8,308 nucleotides of DNA, from NCBI GenBank assembly GCA_023150215.1, contig JAKLLJ010000139.1:1-8308 (forward strand), given 5' to 3'. Origin of the DNA: Thauera sp. (lineage in GTDB: Bacteria; Pseudomonadota; Gammaproteobacteria; Burkholderiales; Rhodocyclaceae). The notes under the pieces are model-generated. The model saw only the letters and a list, made by a program, of their open reading frames with translations. It was not told the origin of the DNA and ran no database searches. The translations under genes were made by a program, and so were the position numbers. Below, piece by piece: positions 1 through 5,744 of this stretch. Numbering within the stretch: position 1 is the first letter of the stretch; each line of letters begins with the position of its first letter.

Positions 1-60
1 GGCGTGAGCGACGGTGGCGAGCAGCCCCAGGCTCAGAATGGAGGCGAATTTGCGAATCAT
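1..60 (-). CDS. N-terminus of an exported protein (partial, runs off left edge)
   Basis: Only the first 20 codons are in the window, read leftward from an ATG at 60-58. They encode a textbook Sec signal peptide: MIRK at the N-terminus, a hydrophobic core FASILSLGLLATV, and a likely signal peptidase I site after AHA at residues 18-20. The mature protein is therefore periplasmic or secreted and lies entirely outside the window, so no function can be given. A purine-rich AAGGGAA lies about 10 bases upstream of the ATG and serves as a plausible ribosome binding site. The gene is divergent from the DUF883 operon across a 306-base gap. Confidence 0.6.
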   Translation of the reverse strand, partial: MIRKFASILSLGLLATVAHA

Positions 61-366
61 TGGAAAGGTGTTCCCTTGAAATGTGCTCGAGTAGCCCCGC
101 GAAGACCGGCAAGACCACGCCGGCTGGCGCACGACCGACGCGCGGTATTCTGCCAAGCATCGATGCCCGACGCAGCTCGGACAATCACTCCTGCGCCCGG
201 TTCGCCCTTTTCCGGTGGCGAAGCTCCGGCCGCGCGGGCAAGCCTCCCCCTGCATCGGCCTTCAGCATTCGCTTACGCATCGTTCATTGCAGCCGGACGC
301 CGCAGGGGTTAGCCTTGGGCAACAGGTCCGGACAGGATTTCTTGAACCACTGACAGGAGAACCACC
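61..366. other. Divergent intergenic region, no gene found
   Basis: These 306 bases separate the exported-protein gene (minus) from the DUF883 gene (plus) and should hold promoters for both. I could not pick a convincing -35/-10 pair on either strand. Visible structure is limited to a 10-bp perfect palindrome GCATCGATGC (157-166), a short inverted repeat CCGGC/GCCGG with an 8-base spacer (106-123), and the ribosome binding site for the downstream gene at its right end. Open frames through it have arginine- and proline-rich compositions typical of chance frames in GC-rich DNA, so none is called as a gene. Confidence 0.5.
355..360 (+). promoter_or_regulatory. Shine-Dalgarno site for the DUF883 gene
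   Basis: AGGAGA lies 6 bases before the ATG at 367. It is one of the strongest ribosome binding sites in the window and fixes ATG 367 as the native start, even though an in-frame TAG follows seven codons later. The later TTG at 442 has no properly spaced site. Confidence 0.8.
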
Positions 367-678
367 ATGGCAACGACCCTGAACCCCTAGAAGGACAAGC
401 TCGTCGGCGACCTCAAGTCCCTGATCTCGGACGCCGAGGAGTTGCTCAAGCTCACTGCCGACCAGCAGGGCGGCAAGCTGGACGATCTGCGCGCCCGCAT
501 CGGTGATCGTGTCGCCGTCGCCAAGGACCGCCTCGCCGACGCCGAGGCGGCGATTGTCGACTCCGGCAAGAAGGCGGTGCGCGTCACCGACGACTACGTG
601 CACGAGAACCCTTGGCAGTCCGTAGGCGTGGCAGCCGGCGTCGCCTTCCTGCTCGGCCTGCTGGTCAGCCGTCGCTGA
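367..678 (+). pseudogene. DUF883 (YqjD/ElaB/YgaM-like) membrane-anchored protein, interrupted by an amber codon at position 8
   Basis: From ATG 367 the frame runs 104 codons to TGA 676-678 and would encode a 103-residue protein, the usual length of this family. Codon 8 (388-390) is TAG, following MATTLNP. Everything after it is intact: a charged amphipathic helical region (about residues 9-75), then the family's C-terminal hallmark ENPWQSVG followed by one hydrophobic anchor and the ending LVSRR. In Escherichia coli, YqjD and ElaB are inner-membrane proteins that bind ribosomes in stationary phase. TAG is one transition away from CAG (Gln), so a recent C-to-T change or a sequencing error is the simplest explanation. 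Readthrough or downstream reinitiation would also give product. It is the first gene of a three-gene set with YqjE- and YqjK-like genes, the same order as in enterobacteria. Confidence 0.8.
442..678 (+). CDS. Possible reinitiated DUF883 fragment (TTG start)
   Basis: This is the uninterrupted part of the DUF883 frame that an automatic caller would report: 78 residues from a TTG at codon 26 of the full frame. It keeps the C-terminal ENPWQSVG motif and membrane anchor, so a product made from here could still insert in the membrane. The start is poor. The GAGGAG in front abuts the TTG with no spacing, and the TTG codon aligns with an internal leucine of the helical region. I regard ATG 367 as the native start and this as a fallback product at best. 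Confidence 0.3.
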   Translation: MLKLTADQQGGKLDDLRARIGDRVAVAKDRLADAEAAIVDSGKKAVRVTDDYVHENPWQSVGVAAGVAFLLGLLVSRR

Positions 679-682
679 TTCG

Positions 683-1066
683 ATGAGCAACGACCCCAGA
701 CCCCGTCTTGCCGAAAGCCTGCACGGCATCGTCGATGCCGGGCTGCAGACGGCGCAGACGCGGCTGGAACTGCTCGCAGTCGAACTGCAGGAAGAAAAGC
801 TCCGCCTCACCGGCCTCGCGCTCAACACGGTGCTGGCGGGGCTTTTGCTCGGCTTCGGGCTGGTGTTCCTGATGGTGTTCCTGACCGTGCTGTTCTGGGA
901 GGAACATCGCCTGCTTGCGCTCGGCATCTCCACCGCGGTCTGCCTGGGCGGCGGCTTTCTCGCCGCGAACAACGCGGCGCGTGCCTTCCGCAGCGGGACC
1001 AAGCTGTTCTCGGCCAGCCTAGCCGAACTCGCGCGCGACCGCGCCGCGCTGCGCAAGCCGGACTGA
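683..1066 (+). CDS. YqjE-like DUF1469 (phage holin superfamily III) inner-membrane protein
   Basis: This 127-residue protein has a charged amphipathic N-terminus (about 1-42, with RLELLAVELQEEK), a long hydrophobic segment (about 43-72), a short charged turn WEEHR, a second membrane segment (about 77-98) and a basic cytoplasmic tail. That layout matches the DUF1469/YqjE family. The holin label in databases reflects distant similarity; there is no sign of a phage here. Its function is unknown, but the family sits beside YqjD-type genes and is associated with envelope or stationary-phase stress. The ATG starts only 4 bases after the DUF883 stop and has no recognisable ribosome binding site of its own. 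Translation is therefore probably coupled to the gene in front, which matters given the amber codon there. Confidence 0.85.
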   Translation: MSNDPRPRLAESLHGIVDAGLQTAQTRLELLAVELQEEKLRLTGLALNTVLAGLLLGFGLVFLMVFLTVLFWEEHRLLALGISTAVCLGGGFLAANNAARAFRSGTKLFSASLAELARDRAALRKPD

Positions 1067-1075
1067 AGGCGAGGC

Positions 1076-1477
1076 ATGGACTCCCGCCAGATCGATCTTG
1101 CGCTGCGCAAGCAGAAGCTGCAGATGCGCGCCGAGGCGCAGCGTGCCGACCTGACACAGCGGCTGGCCGGCATCGACAGCGCGCTCAACCGCGTCGACTC
1201 CCTGCGCGACAACCTGGCGTGGGCGAAGGACAAAATCCCGCTGCTGTCGGTCGCGCTGCTGGTCGTGCTGGCTGCAAAGCCGCGGCTCACGTTGCGCTTG
1301 GCCAAGCGCGCCTGGGTCGGCTGGCTGCTGGTGCGCCAGGTGCGCGGCGGGCGGCTGTCGGCCCTGCTGCCCACCGCCATCCCGCTCTTGCGCGGGCTGC
1401 TCGCGCTGCTCAGGCGCCGGCTCGAACCTTCGGCAGGATCAGGTTCAACACCACCGCAACGACGCCGCACAGGCTGA
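1076..1477 (+). CDS. YqjK-like protein, third gene of the yqjDE-type operon
   Basis: This 133-residue protein starts 9 bases after the YqjE-like gene, with AAGG (1066-1069) as ribosome binding site. The N-terminal half (1-50) is a charged helix rich in Arg, Lys, Gln and Glu (SRQIDLALRKQKLQ). It is followed by one hydrophobic segment (about 54-69, PLLSVALLVVLAAKP) and a basic, Leu/Arg-rich C-terminal half. Position and layout fit the YqjK-like family that follows YqjD and YqjE in other proteobacteria; the assignment rests on context more than on a diagnostic motif. The last 21 codons overlap the end of the convergent permease gene by 68 bases, and that tail (SGSTPPQRRR) looks unconserved. Function unknown. 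Confidence 0.7.
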   Translation: MDSRQIDLALRKQKLQMRAEAQRADLTQRLAGIDSALNRVDSLRDNLAWAKDKIPLLSVALLVVLAAKPRLTLRLAKRAWVGWLLVRQVRGGRLSALLPTAIPLLRGLLALLRRRLEPSAGSGSTPPQRRRTG

Positions 1478-2657
1478 CGCCCTGCAGGGTCAGTCCGTCG
1501 AAGTTCAGCGCCAGGCCGCCGATGCCCATCACCAGTACCGAAGACACGATCACCAGGTTGCGCGGCTCTTCCAGGTCGACGCGCGCCTTGATCAGCGTGT
1601 TCAGCCCCACCGCCGCCACCGAGCCGAACATCAGCATCATGATGCCGCCCATCACCGGCACCGGGATCGAGGCCAGCAGCGCGTTGAACTTGCCGAAGAA
1701 GGCGAGGATCACCGCGAACACCGCCGCCCAGGTCATGATCGCCGGGTTGTAGTTCTTGGTCAGCGTCAGCGCGCCGGTGACCTCGGAATAGGTGGTGATC
1801 GGCGGCCCGCCGACCAGGCCGGCGAACAGCACGCCGGCGCCGTCGCCCGCCAGGGTTCGGTGCAGCCCGGGCTTTTCGGTGTAGTCCTTGCCGGTCACGC
1901 CGCCGATCGCGAGCACGTCGCCGACGTGCTCGATCGCCGGTGCCAGCGCCACCGGCAGCATGAACAAAATGGCCGCGAGCTCGAAGCTCGGGGTCACGAA
2001 CTGCGGCAGCACGAACCACGGCGCCGCGCCTACCGCGGCAAAGTCCACCAGCCCGAACAGGATCGCCGCCACGTCACCCGCCCCCACCCCGCACAGGATG
2101 GGCACCAGCTTGAGGAAACCGCGCGCGAACACCGCGACCAGCACCGTGGTGCCGAAGGCGATCCCCGCCACCGTGAGCGCGGTCGCGTAGGGCACGAGCT
2201 CGAGCTTGCCGTCGCCGCTGCGCCCCATCGCCATGTTCACCCCGACCGCGGCGAGCGACAGGCCGATGATCATGATGATCGGCCCCACCACCACCGGCGG
2301 CATGTAGCGGTGCACGATCTCGGCGCCGTGCTTCCACACCAGGCCGGCGAACACGAAATACATCAGCGATACGCAGGCGAGCGCACCCATCGTCGCCGGG
2401 ATGCCCCAGGTCTGGATGCTGAAGATGATCGGCGCGATGAAGGCGAAGCTGGAGCCGAGAAAGATCGGCACCTGGCGCCCGGTGATGAGCTGGAACAGCA
2501 GCGTGCCGACGCCGGCGCCGAGGAGCGCGAGCGAGGGGTTCAGCCCGGTGAGCAGCGGCACCAGCACCAGCGCGCCGAAGGCGACGAAGAGGATCTGGGC
2601 GCCGGAGATCGCCTGCCGCCAAAGGGGCTCGTCAGACTGGATGGGAATGTCACGCAT
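1410..2657 (-). CDS. uraA: NCS2 family uracil/xanthine-type permease
   Basis: A 415-residue polytopic inner-membrane protein, close to Escherichia coli UraA (429), that imports nucleobases, probably with protons. It has about 14 hydrophobic segments, the early FLGSSFAF motif (67-73), and the substrate-site stretch IEHVGD (242-247) in the region of transmembrane segment 8. Segment 10 reads TTYSEVTG (288-295). By alignment from memory, Glu243 and Glu292 match UraA Glu241 and Glu290, both uracil contacts. Asp247 replaces UraA His245, and Val293 replaces the usual Asn of the NAT signature, so the exact base specificity is open. A ribosome binding site GGAGAA lies 5 bases before the ATG. It follows upp by 112 bases on the same strand, which supports uracil as a substrate. 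No terminator fits at its 3' end because the YqjK-like gene overlaps it. Confidence 0.9.
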   Translation of the reverse strand: MRDIPIQSDEPLWRQAISGAQILFVAFGALVLVPLLTGLNPSLALLGAGVGTLLFQLITGRQVPIFLGSSFAFIAPIIFSIQTWGIPATMGALACVSLMYFVFAGLVWKHGAEIVHRYMPPVVVGPIIMIIGLSLAAVGVNMAMGRSGDGKLELVPYATALTVAGIAFGTTVLVAVFARGFLKLVPILCGVGAGDVAAILFGLVDFAAVGAAPWFVLPQFVTPSFELAAILFMLPVALAPAIEHVGDVLAIGGVTGKDYTEKPGLHRTLAGDGAGVLFAGLVGGPPITTYSEVTGALTLTKNYNPAIMTWAAVFAVILAFFGKFNALLASIPVPVMGGIMMLMFGSVAAVGLNTLIKARVDLEEPRNLVIVSSVLVMGIGGLALNFDGLTLQGVSLCGVVAVVLNLILPKVRAGA

Positions 2658-2744
2658 GAGGGTTCTCCGCCGGGCGCACGCGGCCGGGGTGGCGCGCAGC
2701 CGGCATGGTTGTCGTTATCGATGACGCAGTGAGGACGCGATGGC

Positions 2745-2759
2745 GGCGGCACGGCCGCC
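2745..2759 (-). repeat. GC-rich hairpin between upp and the permease gene
   Basis: GGCGGC and GCCGCC are perfect inverted arms of 6 bp with a 3-base loop, lying shortly after the upp stop codon and before the permease gene. There is no T-run behind it on either strand, so it is not a standard terminator. It could stabilise the upp message or weakly attenuate transcription into the permease gene, or be a chance product of high GC. Confidence 0.3.
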
Positions 2760-2769
2760 CGCCGCAGGA

Positions 2770-3402
2770 TCAGTTGTGCCGCGTGCCGAAGATCTTGTCG
2801 CCGGCGTCGCCCAGGCCGGGGATGATGTAGCCGTGCTCGTTGAGGTGGCTGTCGATGCTCGCGGTGTAGATGTCGACGTCGGGGTGCTTGTCGTTCATCA
2901 GCGCAATGCCCTCGGGCGCCGCCACCAGCACCAGCGCGCGCACATGGCTGCAGCCCTTGCGCTTCAACATGTCGACGGTGGCGACCATGGAGCCACCAGT
3001 GGCGAGCATCGGGTCGATTATCAGCGCCATGCGCTCGTCGAGCTGGCCGACGAACTTCTCGAAGTAGGGCACCGGCTGCAGGGTCTCCTCGTCGCGCGCG
3101 ATGCCGACCACGCTGACCTTGGCGCTCGGCATCATGTCGAGCACGCCGTCGAGCATGCCCAGCCCGGCGCGCAGGATGGGCACCACGGTGACCTTCTTGC
3201 CCTTGATCTGCTCGATCTCGACCGGCCCCGCCCAGCCCTGGATCTCGACCGTCTCGAGCGGGAAATCCTGGCACGCCTCGTAGGCCAGCAGGCGGGCGAT
3301 CTCGGCGGTGAGCTCGCGGAATTTCTTGGTGCTGATGTCGCCCTCGCGCATCAGGCCGATCTTGTGGCGCACGAGCGGGTGGCGGATTTCATGGATGGGC
3401 AT
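2770..3402 (-). CDS. upp: Uracil phosphoribosyltransferase
   Basis: This enzyme converts uracil and PRPP to UMP and pyrophosphate in the cytoplasm (pyrimidine salvage). The 210-residue protein from ATG 3402 matches the family length (about 208-210). Diagnostic features are PILRAGLGM (75-83), the PRPP-binding loop IIDPMLATGGS (128-138) with Asp130, and the C-terminal uracil-binding stretch YIIPGLGDAGDKIFGT (192-207). The frame stays open upstream for 27 more codons, but that part is Arg/Ser/Cys-rich and family members begin at MPIHEIRHP, so the inner ATG is chosen. The ribosome binding site is weak (GGAAC). The gene is divergent from the purine transferase and is followed by the permease, giving an import-and-trap pair for uracil. 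Confidence 0.96.
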   Translation of the reverse strand: MPIHEIRHPLVRHKIGLMREGDISTKKFRELTAEIARLLAYEACQDFPLETVEIQGWAGPVEIEQIKGKKVTVVPILRAGLGMLDGVLDMMPSAKVSVVGIARDEETLQPVPYFEKFVGQLDERMALIIDPMLATGGSMVATVDMLKRKGCSHVRALVLVAAPEGIALMNDKHPDVDIYTASIDSHLNEHGYIIPGLGDAGDKIFGTRHN

Positions 3403-3436
3403 GGCGGGTTCCGGGCGGCAGGACGAAGACCCGCCT

Positions 3437-3465
3437 CTTTTACCGCGCCGCCGGTCCGCGCACAA
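3437..3465 (-). promoter_or_regulatory. Candidate sigma-70 promoter for upp
   Basis: On the minus strand, TTGTGC (3465-3460) and TAAAAG (3442-3437) are separated by 17 bases. The -10 matches consensus at four of six positions and the -35 at three. Transcription would begin near 3430, about 28 bases before the upp ATG. The match is modest, but it is the best pair I could find by eye in this spacer. Confidence 0.3.
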
Positions 3466-3476
3466 GCGCACAAACC

Positions 3477-3488
3477 GCAGCATGCTGC
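3477..3488. promoter_or_regulatory. 12-bp perfect palindrome in the upp/hpt divergent spacer (possible operator)
   Basis: GCAGCATGCTGC reads identically on both strands. It lies 12 bases upstream of the candidate upp -35 and about 40 bases upstream of the candidate hpt -35. Its position between two divergent salvage genes suits a dimeric regulator, but the sequence does not resemble the PurR box I know, and no regulator gene is adjacent. It could be chance. Confidence 0.35.
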
Positions 3489-3526
3489 ATTGCAGTACCG
3501 GGCCCTGCGCCCGAGCGCGCTGGCGG

Positions 3527-3556
3527 TCGGCACCGTGACGGGATCGGCGCTAGAAT
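3527..3556 (+). promoter_or_regulatory. Candidate sigma-70 promoter for the hpt-like gene
   Basis: TCGGCA (3527-3532, four of six matches) and TAGAAT (3551-3556, five of six) are 18 bases apart. The start point would be near 3563, giving a leader of about 37 bases that contains the GC hairpin just before the hpt start. Confidence 0.4.
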
Positions 3557-3574
3557 CGCGTGTTCTGAACGCAC

Positions 3575-3590
3575 CGGGGCAAGCGCCCCG
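3575..3590 (+). repeat. Hairpin in the hpt leader
   Basis: CGGGGC and GCCCCG are perfect 6-bp arms around the loop AAGC, ending 9 bases before the hpt ATG. It occupies the place where a Shine-Dalgarno sequence would normally be, and none is visible elsewhere in the leader. It may limit translation, or translation may depend on features other than a Shine-Dalgarno pairing. Confidence 0.4.
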
Positions 3591-3599
3591 CTCATCGAC

Positions 3600-4157
3600 A
3601 TGTCCCTCGATCTGGAAACAATCAAGCGCGTTCGCGACGAAGCGGACTGCCTTGCCGAAGCGGCCACCGTGGACGCTGCGCTCGACCGCATGGCGGCCGA
3701 GCTCACCGACCGCCTCGCCGACGCCAATCCGCTGGTGTATGCGGTGATGAACGGCGGCCTGATCCTCGCCGGCCGCATCCTGCCACGCCTGCCCTTCCCG
3801 CTCGAGCTCGCCTACCTGCACGCGAGCCGCTACGGTCACGCGCTGCAAGGCACACGGCTCGACTGGCGGGTGCGCCCGACCCAGGACCTGCGCGGCCGCA
3901 CGGTGCTGGTGCTCGACGACATCCTCGATGAAGGGCACACGCTCAAGGCCATCATTGAGCACCTGCAGGGCGAGGGCGCCGCCGAGGTGCTCTCGGCAGT
4001 GCTGGTGCACAAGCTGCACGACCGCAAGGCCTATCCCGGCATGCGCGCCGATTTTTCCGGCCTCGACATCGCCGACCGTTTCCTGTTCGGCTGCGGCATG
4101 GACTACAAGGGCTACTGGCGCAATGCGCCGGGCATCTACGCGGTCAAGGGTCTGTAA
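3600..4157 (+). CDS. hpt: Hypoxanthine-guanine phosphoribosyltransferase family protein
   Basis: This is a type I purine phosphoribosyltransferase of 185 residues, normal for bacterial Hpt. It should convert hypoxanthine and/or guanine with PRPP to IMP and GMP in the cytoplasm. Visible motifs are the pyrophosphate-side loop VMNGG (49-53) and the PRPP signature VLVLDDILDEGHTL (102-115) with the acidic pair Asp106-Asp107. Lys138 in VHK is expected to stack or bond with the purine. The C-terminal FGCGMDYKGYWRN (163-175) parallels the human enzyme's VGYALDYNEYFRD. Which purine is preferred cannot be read from sequence. It is divergent from upp and sits 17 bases ahead of the DUF1840 gene, probably in one transcript. 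No clear Shine-Dalgarno sequence precedes the ATG. Confidence 0.92.
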   Translation: MSLDLETIKRVRDEADCLAEAATVDAALDRMAAELTDRLADANPLVYAVMNGGLILAGRILPRLPFPLELAYLHASRYGHALQGTRLDWRVRPTQDLRGRTVLVLDDILDEGHTLKAIIEHLQGEGAAEVLSAVLVHKLHDRKAYPGMRADFSGLDIADRFLFGCGMDYKGYWRNAPGIYAVKGL

Positions 4158-4174
4158 CCAAGGGAGTCATCATC

Positions 4175-4522
4175 ATGCTCGTCACTTTCAAATCCCACGC
4201 CAGCGCCGACGTCATCATGCTCGGCGACGCTGCCAAGAAGCTGATCGCGATCCTGGGCAAGGATCCGCTGAACGCCCAGGGCATCGTCACCGCACCGCAA
4301 CTGCCCGACGCGATCGCCCGCCTCAAGGCTGCCATCGAGGAAGACCGCGCGCGCCAGGCCGAGTTCGAGCGCCAACGCACCGAAGCCGACGAGGCCGCCG
4401 ACAAGGAAGCCGGCCACACCGGGATGGCTGCTCCGGTCGGGCTTGCCCAGCGCGCCTGGCCCTTGCTAAACATGATGGAAGAATCGCTGCGCGAGGAAAC
4501 CCCGGTCGTCTGGGGCGTCTGA
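4175..4522 (+). CDS. DUF1840 domain-containing protein
   Basis: A 115-residue soluble protein with the layout of DUF1840, a family of unknown function found mainly in betaproteobacteria. The N-terminus MLVTFKSHASADVIML is followed by an alpha-helical stretch with DAAKKLIAILGKD (18-30), a highly charged coil-prone middle (about 50-80, rich in Glu, Arg, Ala), and the family ending RAWPLLNMMEESL (93-105) then PVVWGV. There is no signal peptide, membrane segment or conserved cysteine. AAGGGAG 7 bases before the ATG is a good ribosome binding site. It lies 17 bases after the hpt-like gene and is probably co-transcribed, but nothing in the sequence links it to purine metabolism. Its stop codon sits inside a hairpin shared with the convergent dehydrogenase gene. 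Confidence 0.9.
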   Translation: MLVTFKSHASADVIMLGDAAKKLIAILGKDPLNAQGIVTAPQLPDAIARLKAAIEEDRARQAEFERQRTEADEAADKEAGHTGMAAPVGLAQRAWPLLNMMEESLREETPVVWGV

Positions 4523-4527
4523 GCCCC
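4512..4527. terminator. Possible bidirectional hairpin between convergent genes
   Basis: GGGGC and GCCCC form 5-bp arms around a 6-base loop. The structure includes the DUF1840 stop codon and ends 2 bases before the dehydrogenase stop on the other strand, so both messages would end in the same hairpin. There is no T-run on either side, so termination or 3'-end protection is only a suggestion. Confidence 0.3.
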
Positions 4528-4529
4528 CT

Positions 4530-5735
4530 TCACCCGCGCCCGACGAAGCGCGCATCCACCGCGCACATCTGCGCGCAGCCAATCAGCCCGAGCGTGCGCT
4601 CCATCTCGCTGCGCAGGATCTCCAGCGCACGCGCCGCGCCCACGGCGCCGGCGGCCGCCAGCCCGTAGAGCGTCGCCCGTCCCGACATCACCGCATCGGC
4701 GCCGAGCGCACGCGCCTTGACGAAGTCGCTGCCGCGGCGAAAGCCGCTGTCGACGATCACCGTCATCTCCGCCCCCACCGCCGCACGCACTGCGGCCAGG
4801 GTCTCGATCGGCGCCGGCGCGCCGTCGAGCTGGCGGCCGCCGTGGTTGCTCACCACCACACCGTCGGCACCCGCCTCCTGCGCCCGCACCGCGTCCTCGG
4901 GCAGCAGTACGCCTTTCACCAGCAGCTTGCGCGGCCACAGGTCGCGCAGGCGACGGACGTCATCCCAGGTCAGCGAAGTGTCCATCTGCCCGGCGAGGAA
5001 GGCGGCGGCGTTCTTCGCGCTGTCCATACCCGGCGGCAGGAAGTCGCCGAGGTTGCGAAAGCGCGGCATGCCGTGCGGCACCAGCACGTCCATGACCCAG
5101 CGCGGATGCAGGGCAACATCGACCAGGTTGCGTGGCGTGAGCTTCAGCGGCGCGCGATAGTTGCGCCGGTCCCACTCGCGGTTGCCGAACACCGAGGCGT
5201 CAGTGGTGAGCACGATCGCTTCCGAACCGGCCTGCTCGGCGCGCCTGACGATCGCGGCGAGGTTGTCGCGATCCTTGAACGGGTAGATCTGCATCCAGTG
5301 GCGCACGCCGGTGGCAGCAATCTCCTCCAGCGCCACCGTGGACACCATGCTCTGGCAGAACGGGATGCCGGCCGCAAGCGCCGCCTCGGCGAGCACGCGG
5401 TCGCCCGCGTGGGTGAGCAGGCCGTTGAAGCCGGTGGGCGCGATCACCGCCGGCAGCGCGCTGTCGGTGCCGAACAGCGGTACCGACAGCGCGCGCTGCG
5501 ACACATCCACCAGGGTGCGCGGCAGCAACAGGATGTCGTCGAGGGCGCGCCGGTTGCGCGCGAGCGTGAGCTCGTCGTCGGCGCCGCCTTCGAGATATTC
5601 GAGGCAGAAGTTCGGCAGCCGGCGTGCCGCCATCGCGCGCAGTTCGGCGATGCCCTGCGCACGTGCGGGATCGTTGCCACCGTACAAGCGGCGCCGTGGC
5701 GCGCCTGCGTCAGGAAGGTTCGACGGATTCATCAT
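4530..5735 (-). CDS. FMN-dependent 2-hydroxy-acid dehydrogenase, (S)-mandelate dehydrogenase-like
   Basis: A 401-residue TIM-barrel flavoenzyme of the glycolate oxidase/lactate dehydrogenase family, oxidising an (S)-2-hydroxy acid to a 2-oxo acid. Active-site residues are present: Tyr47 in YLEGGADDE, Tyr151 in MQIYPFKDR, Lys274 in LLVKG, catalytic His298 and Arg301 in SNHGGRQLD, and the FMN phosphate site DSGFRRGSD (329-337) and GRATLYGLA (352-360). Several stretches resemble Pseudomonas putida MdlB as I recall it, including LVDVSQRAL, LHPRWVMDVLVPHGMP and RDLWPRKLLVKG. Mandelate or a related aromatic or lactate-like acid is therefore plausible. Other mandelate-pathway genes are absent here. 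ATG 5735 and ATG 5732 are adjacent candidates; neither has a Shine-Dalgarno sequence. The frame is open upstream to 5873, but that part has no family similarity. Confidence 0.9.
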   Translation of the reverse strand: MMNPSNLPDAGAPRRRLYGGNDPARAQGIAELRAMAARRLPNFCLEYLEGGADDELTLARNRRALDDILLLPRTLVDVSQRALSVPLFGTDSALPAVIAPTGFNGLLTHAGDRVLAEAALAAGIPFCQSMVSTVALEEIAATGVRHWMQIYPFKDRDNLAAIVRRAEQAGSEAIVLTTDASVFGNREWDRRNYRAPLKLTPRNLVDVALHPRWVMDVLVPHGMPRFRNLGDFLPPGMDSAKNAAAFLAGQMDTSLTWDDVRRLRDLWPRKLLVKGVLLPEDAVRAQEAGADGVVVSNHGGRQLDGAPAPIETLAAVRAAVGAEMTVIVDSGFRRGSDFVKARALGADAVMSGRATLYGLAAAGAVGAARALEILRSEMERTLGLIGCAQMCAVDARFVGRG

Positions 5736-5738
5736 GAG

Positions 5739-5744
5739 ATTGTA
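5739..5744 (-). promoter_or_regulatory. Candidate -10 element just before the dehydrogenase start
   Basis: TACAAT (five of six to consensus) ends 3 bases before ATG 5735. A start 7 bases downstream would fall at the A of the second ATG (5732), giving a leaderless message. No acceptable -35 was found at 16-20 bases, so support is weak. Confidence 0.25.

Noticed and set aside
60..353. 97-codon plus-strand open frame in the 306-base gap
   Set aside because: No ribosome binding site, chance-like composition rich in Arg, Pro and Ser, and it overlaps the divergent signal-peptide gene's leader.
683..1066. Phage holin, suggesting a prophage remnant
   Set aside because: The DUF1469 family is labelled holin by distant similarity only. 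The YqjD-YqjE-YqjK order and absence of phage genes indicate a chromosomal operon.
262..2019. 585-codon open frame on the minus strand, the longest in the window
   Set aside because: It is a shadow of the permease gene, then runs antisense through the YqjK-, YqjE- and DUF883-like genes. The translation is Arg/Ala/Gly/Ser-rich with no family resemblance.
3403..3483. 27-codon N-terminal extension of upp
   Set aside because: The extra residues are Arg/Ser/Cys-rich, exceed the family length, and would cover the candidate upp promoter.
2740..3747. 335-codon plus-strand open frame across upp
   Set aside because: It runs antisense to upp, which has clear motifs. Its Asp/His/Val/Ala-rich repetitive composition is typical of the reverse frame of GC-rich genes.
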